From: a virus | Reading direction: 5' to 3' (one strand) | Virus record (IMG/VR): IMGVR_UViG_3300032311_000372 | Span: 1 to 42,943 of that record | Length of the DNA stretch: 42,943 bases | Shown here: piece after piece, positions 39,717-42,943 of the stretch | How positions within the stretch are numbered: the stretch's first letter is position 1 | Layout of the letters: every line of letters starts with the position of its first letter | Notes under the pieces: model-generated | What the model was told of the DNA's origin: nothing | Database searches by the model: none | What the model saw: only the letters and a program-made list of their open reading frames with translations | Position numbers and translations under genes: made by a program

Positions 39717-40010
39717 TCAATTCACTAACATCCGGATCAGGCCAACGGAATCAATTGTTACCAAAAGCATGTAGTTAGCCAGCATGCCGAAAGATTGGCG
39801 AGTCCAAGCAGCCCAAGCATAGAGACTACAGCCGATGATCCAAATAGGATAAAGAAATAGTAAGGGCGGATTTGGGACTGTGACAGCCATGGTAATAGAA
39901 CACCCAATACTGATACACCAAGCAAGCAACTCAATGCAAAAACGAAAACGATTACTGTACCAGTCATTTTTAATCCACTCTACTGTAGGTCTGAATAAAT
40001 CTAAAATCAT
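39717..40010 (-). CDS. Small membrane protein inserted in the clamp-loader operon
   Basis: 97 aa with about three hydrophobic segments: FCIELLAWCISIGCSITMAV, LLFLYPIWIIGCSLYAWAAW and MLANYMLLVTIDSVGLIRML. No enzyme motif. It overlaps the gp44 stop by four bases (ATGA), so it is co-translated with the clamp loader. In T4 gp62 follows gp44 directly. A similar protein occurs in some environmental T4-like phages, by memory only. Role unknown. Confidence 0.6.
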   Translation of the reverse strand: MILDLFRPTVEWIKNDWYSNRFRFCIELLAWCISIGCSITMAVTVPNPPLLFLYPIWIIGCSLYAWAAWTRQSFGMLANYMLLVTIDSVGLIRMLVN

Positions 40011-40939
40011 ATGAACTCACAATTCACCATGATTTCAGTCAAACAAGCAACTGTATTAATCTCATGGTCTGCCACAAAAGCGGACTTATACTGATAGTCA
40101 GCCAGAATCAATACTGCTTGTGGAATAGATTGAGGTTTCATAACATCATACATTGAATCGTAAATCTTACGGAACAATGTACCAGAATCCACTTCATTGG
40201 TTGCAACCCATTTACGAATAGCACCAAAGTCTTTATCACGGATAAATTTTACAACTTCAGTAATAGAAACATCACCGATTTGAGCAAGAATGCCTGTATC
40301 GATTTTACCAAACTGTGAGTAACGCTGTAACTCATTTAGAATACGGCGAAAATCTGGAAAGTGTTTCTTAGTTAACTCAGCAATAACCTTATCTTCATAC
40401 TCAACATTTTCACTTTGCAAAACTGATTGAACTCTCTTAAAGAACGCAGAGGCCATCTTAGCCTTCTCACCATTCTTCAACGAGAATTCAATAACTGCAC
40501 AACGTGAGTGTAGTGGTTCAATGATACGATTCTTATAATTACATGTGAAAATGAATGAGCAATTGCTTGCAAATTCTTCAATAGCATTACGCAAGGCTGG
40601 TTGTGTAGAATTAGGATTCAAGTAATCAGCTTCGTCAATGATGATGACCTTGCGGCCACCAGTTAAACTCATTGACGAGGCATAATTCTTAATCTTGGTT
40701 CTGAATGTGTCAATACCTGATTCGTCAGAACCATTGATTACCATGTAGTCGCAACCGATTTCGTTGCACATGGCTTTCGCTACTGTTGTTTTCCCTACTC
40801 CTGCCCCACCAGCCAGAAGAAGATTGGGAATGTTTTTCTGATTCACGTATTCTTGGAATGGTTTTTTCAACCTTTCTGGTAGAATACAATCCTCGATTGT
40901 TTGAGGCCGATACTTCTCTGTCCACAATAGATGTTCCAT
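40007..40939 (-). CDS. 44: Clamp-loader large subunit gp44 (AAA+ ATPase)
   Basis: 310 aa. The AAA+ motifs are LWTEKYRPQTIEDCILP (N-terminal box), GGAGVGKTT (Walker A, 44-52), VIIIDEADYL (Walker B) and CNYKNRIIEPLHSRC (sensor 1/SRC). It forms the gp44/62 loader that opens clamp gp45 on DNA. The ATG (40939) is preceded by AAAGG. It is a probable RegA target, but the exact operator was not identified. Confidence 0.95.
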   Translation of the reverse strand: MEHLLWTEKYRPQTIEDCILPERLKKPFQEYVNQKNIPNLLLAGGAGVGKTTVAKAMCNEIGCDYMVINGSDESGIDTFRTKIKNYASSMSLTGGRKVIIIDEADYLNPNSTQPALRNAIEEFASNCSFIFTCNYKNRIIEPLHSRCAVIEFSLKNGEKAKMASAFFKRVQSVLQSENVEYEDKVIAELTKKHFPDFRRILNELQRYSQFGKIDTGILAQIGDVSITEVVKFIRDKDFGAIRKWVATNEVDSGTLFRKIYDSMYDVMKPQSIPQAVLILADYQYKSAFVADHEINTVACLTEIMVNCEFI

Positions 40940-40979
40940 AGGAACCTTTCACATAAATCATAATAAAAAAAATAAACAA

Positions 40980-41666
40980 TTACTCTTTGGAGAATTTACT
41001 ACCTTGTTCAGTAGTAATCCAATATTGTAGTGCTACATTTTTATTTTTGAAATGTGAAATGCCTTTAGAAGAAATGGATACATCATATGTTCCAGCCAAA
41101 ATCTTGCTGATGTTTTCTGTTTTGAAAATCATGCGATACTTACTGCCATTGCCGCCTGCATCTAACTTCAATGCATCACTATGAGCAGAATCGTTTTGCA
41201 AATCTAAGGTTACAATGTTAACTTCTGTACCATCAGATTCAATAGCAATTTGTGGTGAAGACAACACAGATGCCGCACGGAGAATCCAATCAAAGTCTTC
41301 AGATGTTAAGGTGAAAGTAATCTCAGCCTCAGGCATCGTCAGTTCTTTTTCTGGCGGTGTGTTAATCATTGTTGGGTCACAAAAACGATATTTGATTTTA
41401 GAACGGCCTTTGTTGCCAACGATAACAACATGTTTCTCATCAAACTCAAATGATGGATCGTCTTTATGTAAAGAAACAACCGACAGGAAGTTGTTTAGGT
41501 CATAAACACCAAAATCTGTAGGTACTTCTTCATTGATTGTCACTTGAGCAAGAATGTTCTTGTGTGACGATACGGTCTTTAATGTTTTACCAGTTTTAAA
41601 GAACAGACCTTGGTTAATGTTACCAAAATTCTTCAATACTGAAAGGGTTTCACTCGATAGTTTCAT
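40980..41666 (-). CDS. 45: Sliding clamp gp45
   Basis: 228 aa from ATG 41666, the same length as T4 gp45; a TTG four codons upstream overlaps the GGAG ribosome site and was rejected. The two-domain clamp pattern is visible: KLSSETLSVLKNFGNINQGL, SHKNILAQVTI, TFTLTSEDFDWILRAASVLS and SHFKNKNVALQYWIT. It forms a trimeric ring that tethers the polymerase and, in T4, activates late transcription from TATAAATA promoters found here. Confidence 0.95.
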   Translation of the reverse strand: MKLSSETLSVLKNFGNINQGLFFKTGKTLKTVSSHKNILAQVTINEEVPTDFGVYDLNNFLSVVSLHKDDPSFEFDEKHVVIVGNKGRSKIKYRFCDPTMINTPPEKELTMPEAEITFTLTSEDFDWILRAASVLSSPQIAIESDGTEVNIVTLDLQNDSAHSDALKLDAGGNGSKYRMIFKTENISKILAGTYDVSISSKGISHFKNKNVALQYWITTEQGSKFSKE

Positions 41667-41683
41667 AATATACTCCAAAAAAA

Positions 41684-42028
41684 TTAATCATTCACAGAAT
41701 AGATTGTATCATGTTCATATAGAAACATGAGGCAACACATAGCATGAGCAAGGTGATGTTTGCCAGACTCGGGGTCTATAATCTCACCCATTTTCCATGC
41801 CCATAAATGCCTCTGTAGGGCATCAAAATACCTACGTTTAGAATCAGGTACTTTTTTCCAATTATCACGCTCATACTTCTGAGCACCAAATGTCAAAACG
41901 TCAACAGTAGCTTCTAATGCGTTCGGCGGCAACAAGCCGTATTCTAGCTTGTTACCATCGAATTTGCGACCACCAGTGGTGGCGGTTTGAGAAGCTTTTA
42001 CCACATCTTCTTCAAACCTAGGCATCAT
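41684..42028 (-). CDS. dATP/dGTP diphosphohydrolase-like (MazZ-type) protein
   Basis: 114 aa. GGRKFDGNKLEYGLLPPNALEATVDVLTFGAQKYERDNWKK is split into the usual K-x-D-x-x-K-x-x-x-x-L-x-P and GA-x-KY-x-x-x-NW blocks of the dATP/dGTP diphosphohydrolase N-terminal family. RYFDALQRHLWAW and HHLAHAMCCLMFLYEH complete the metal-binding helices. Some relatives (MazZ) remove dATP/dGTP in phages with 2-aminoadenine, but purZ is not in this window. The ATG overlaps the upstream stop. Confidence 0.75.
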   Translation of the reverse strand: MMPRFEEDVVKASQTATTGGRKFDGNKLEYGLLPPNALEATVDVLTFGAQKYERDNWKKVPDSKRRYFDALQRHLWAWKMGEIIDPESGKHHLAHAMCCLMFLYEHDTIYSVND

Positions 42029-42840
42029 AGTTTCCCTGTGTACTGAGCAACAGCAGGCATATTACCAGTAAAGGCATATGTACCAATGTGTTGTGTTCTC
42101 ATCCATGGACACAAGAAGATTTTACCACCCATCTTACGCCACATTTGGCAGAACATGTAATCTTCACTTAGATAACGCTCAGAACCACCGCCCGTAATAC
42201 TATCTTTGGTATCAATTACTGTATCAAAGAAAGCATGGATGTATCGTGAGCCATCAAAGTTAGCTTGACCAACATGGTCTGGTTTGTATTTGATAGTTGG
42301 ATATTCTTTCTCCATTTTCTTAAACACTTCACTCTTAACCAACATAAAACCTGTACCAATTTCCATAACCTCAAGTGGTTCTGTTACGGTGAATTGTGAT
42401 GTACCTTTAACAACATTGAAGACATATTCGCCAACAAGGTTCTCAAGTTCTCTAGGTTCCAAACCTGGATGTGTACGTGCCGCAGAAGCGATATTACCCC
42501 AGTTGATAGATTTCTTAGGATAAGGACCACCAATAACATCCTTATCAAGTGCTAAAAGTGCTAGCACATCTTGTGGACTGTAATGAATATCAGAATCGAT
42601 AAACAATAAGTGTGTAAAACCAGAGCGCAAGAATTCATCAACCAAATAATTTCTAGCTCGAGTGATTAGCGATTCATTAAACAGGAATGAAAACTTAGTT
42701 TCAACTCCGTATTTCGCCATTGTAGTTTGTAAGTCTAAGCAAGACTTAACATAAAGGCCGTGTGACATGCCACCATACATTGGTGTAGCAATAAACAACT
42801 TTGCCTTTTTTAGTTCTTCAAGTTTAACTTCAATTTCCAT
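42025..42840 (-). CDS. Glycosyltransferase (GT-A type, Anp1-like)
   Basis: 271 aa. LFIATPMYGGMSHGLYVKS and FSFLFNESLITRARNYLVDEFL open a GT-A fold, and HLLFIDSDIHYSP provides the DSD metal motif. GTGFMLVKSEVFKKM is the acceptor-side conserved block. Homologues are common in T4-like environmental phages. It could glycosylate the phage or host surface, or DNA bases. It overlaps the diphosphohydrolase gene and is preceded by a strong terminator, so it begins its own transcript or depends on one across it. Confidence 0.75.
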   Translation of the reverse strand: MEIEVKLEELKKAKLFIATPMYGGMSHGLYVKSCLDLQTTMAKYGVETKFSFLFNESLITRARNYLVDEFLRSGFTHLLFIDSDIHYSPQDVLALLALDKDVIGGPYPKKSINWGNIASAARTHPGLEPRELENLVGEYVFNVVKGTSQFTVTEPLEVMEIGTGFMLVKSEVFKKMEKEYPTIKYKPDHVGQANFDGSRYIHAFFDTVIDTKDSITGGGSERYLSEDYMFCQMWRKMGGKIFLCPWMRTQHIGTYAFTGNMPAVAQYTGKL

Positions 42841-42850
42841 AATGTATCCA

Positions 42851-42893
42851 TAAAATAAAAAAGAGGAGGGATACTATTATATATCCCTCCTCT
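42851..42893 (-). terminator. Strong rho-independent terminator
   Basis: AGAGGAGGGATA (42862-42873) and TATCCCTCCTCT (42882-42893) form a perfect 12-bp stem around an 8-base loop. On the minus strand it is followed by TTTTTATTTTATGG. It lies about 20 bases after the stop of the gene entering from the right. It should end that transcript before the glycosyltransferase. Confidence 0.9.
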
Positions 42894-42913
42894 GAGTGTT
42901 ATTCTATAAAGAA

Positions 42914-42943
42914 TTAGGCAAAAGCACGTGTTCCTTGTGAACG
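42914..42943 (-). CDS. C-terminus of an upstream gene cut by the window edge
   Basis: The last nine codons before TAA (42914-42916) read RSQGTRAFA. They are open to the right edge of the window. A terminator follows at a normal distance, which supports a real gene end. Nothing more can be said of its identity. Confidence 0.5.
   Translation of the reverse strand, partial: RSQGTRAFA

Noticed and set aside
41684-42028. Claim of a 2-aminoadenine (Z-genome) phage
   Set aside because: Only the diphosphohydrolase-like protein is present; purZ and a matching polymerase type are not seen. Such proteins also occur in phages with normal DNA.

Overview
The window is a compact piece of a tailed, T4-like (myovirus-type) phage genome. 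Nearly every gene lies on the minus strand, so transcription runs from high to low coordinates. Genes are tightly packed, with many ATGA or TAATG stop/start overlaps. The T4 core replication set is recognisable from motifs: sliding clamp gp45, clamp loader gp44/gp62, translational repressor RegA, DNA polymerase gp43, recombinase UvsX, helicase gp41 and primase gp61. Ribonucleotide reductase, ThyX, PhoH, Hsp20 and several conserved genes of marine and freshwater T4-like phages accompany them. Lipoproteins, signal peptides and a spanin-like pair point to a Gram-negative host. I cannot name the host. I saw no tRNA, rRNA, CRISPR array or insertion sequence.

Layout from right to left, the direction of transcription. 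At 42.9-36.6 kb are the end of an upstream gene with a strong terminator, a glycosyltransferase, a dATP/dGTP diphosphohydrolase-like protein, the clamp and clamp-loader operon (interrupted by a small membrane protein), regA, a decayed stretch, hsp20, a DUF4422-like glycosyltransferase, dCMP deaminase and a MazG/PRA-PH-like pyrophosphatase. At 36.5-30.7 kb, behind a good sigma70-type promoter, come two small proteins, polymerase, UvsX and helicase. At 30.7-26.1 kb lie a DruA/DUF4338-like protein, a possible nuclease-fold protein, and a ligase-like nucleotidyltransferase gene split near its 5' end by a GIY-YIG homing endonuclease. At 26.1-21.1 kb is a seven-gene surface-glycan cassette. At 21.1-13.2 kb are head and structural genes, including a nucleotidyltransferase-kinase fusion with an odd second reading frame and two lysine/glutamate-rich proteins. 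At 13.2-10.4 kb is the lysis module. At 10.4-5.0 kb are primase, ThyX and ribonucleotide reductase with a thioredoxin. At 5.0-0.2 kb are a secreted nuclease, a second GIY-YIG endonuclease (the only recognised plus-strand gene), PhoH and a string of very small genes. This part ends near two tandem perfect DnaA boxes.

Most genes serve dNTP supply, replication or virion assembly. The most interesting pattern is a recurring N-terminal tag of the form M-K-x-F-x-x-F-I-x-E on several otherwise unrelated proteins. It resembles the T4 capsid-targeting sequence that the prohead protease removes. Two large neighbours carry several internal sites of the same (I/L)-x-E type. This suggests a set of proteins packaged in the capsid and injected with the DNA, including a nucleotidyltransferase-kinase and a ligase-like enzyme. 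This is inference from sequence pattern only.
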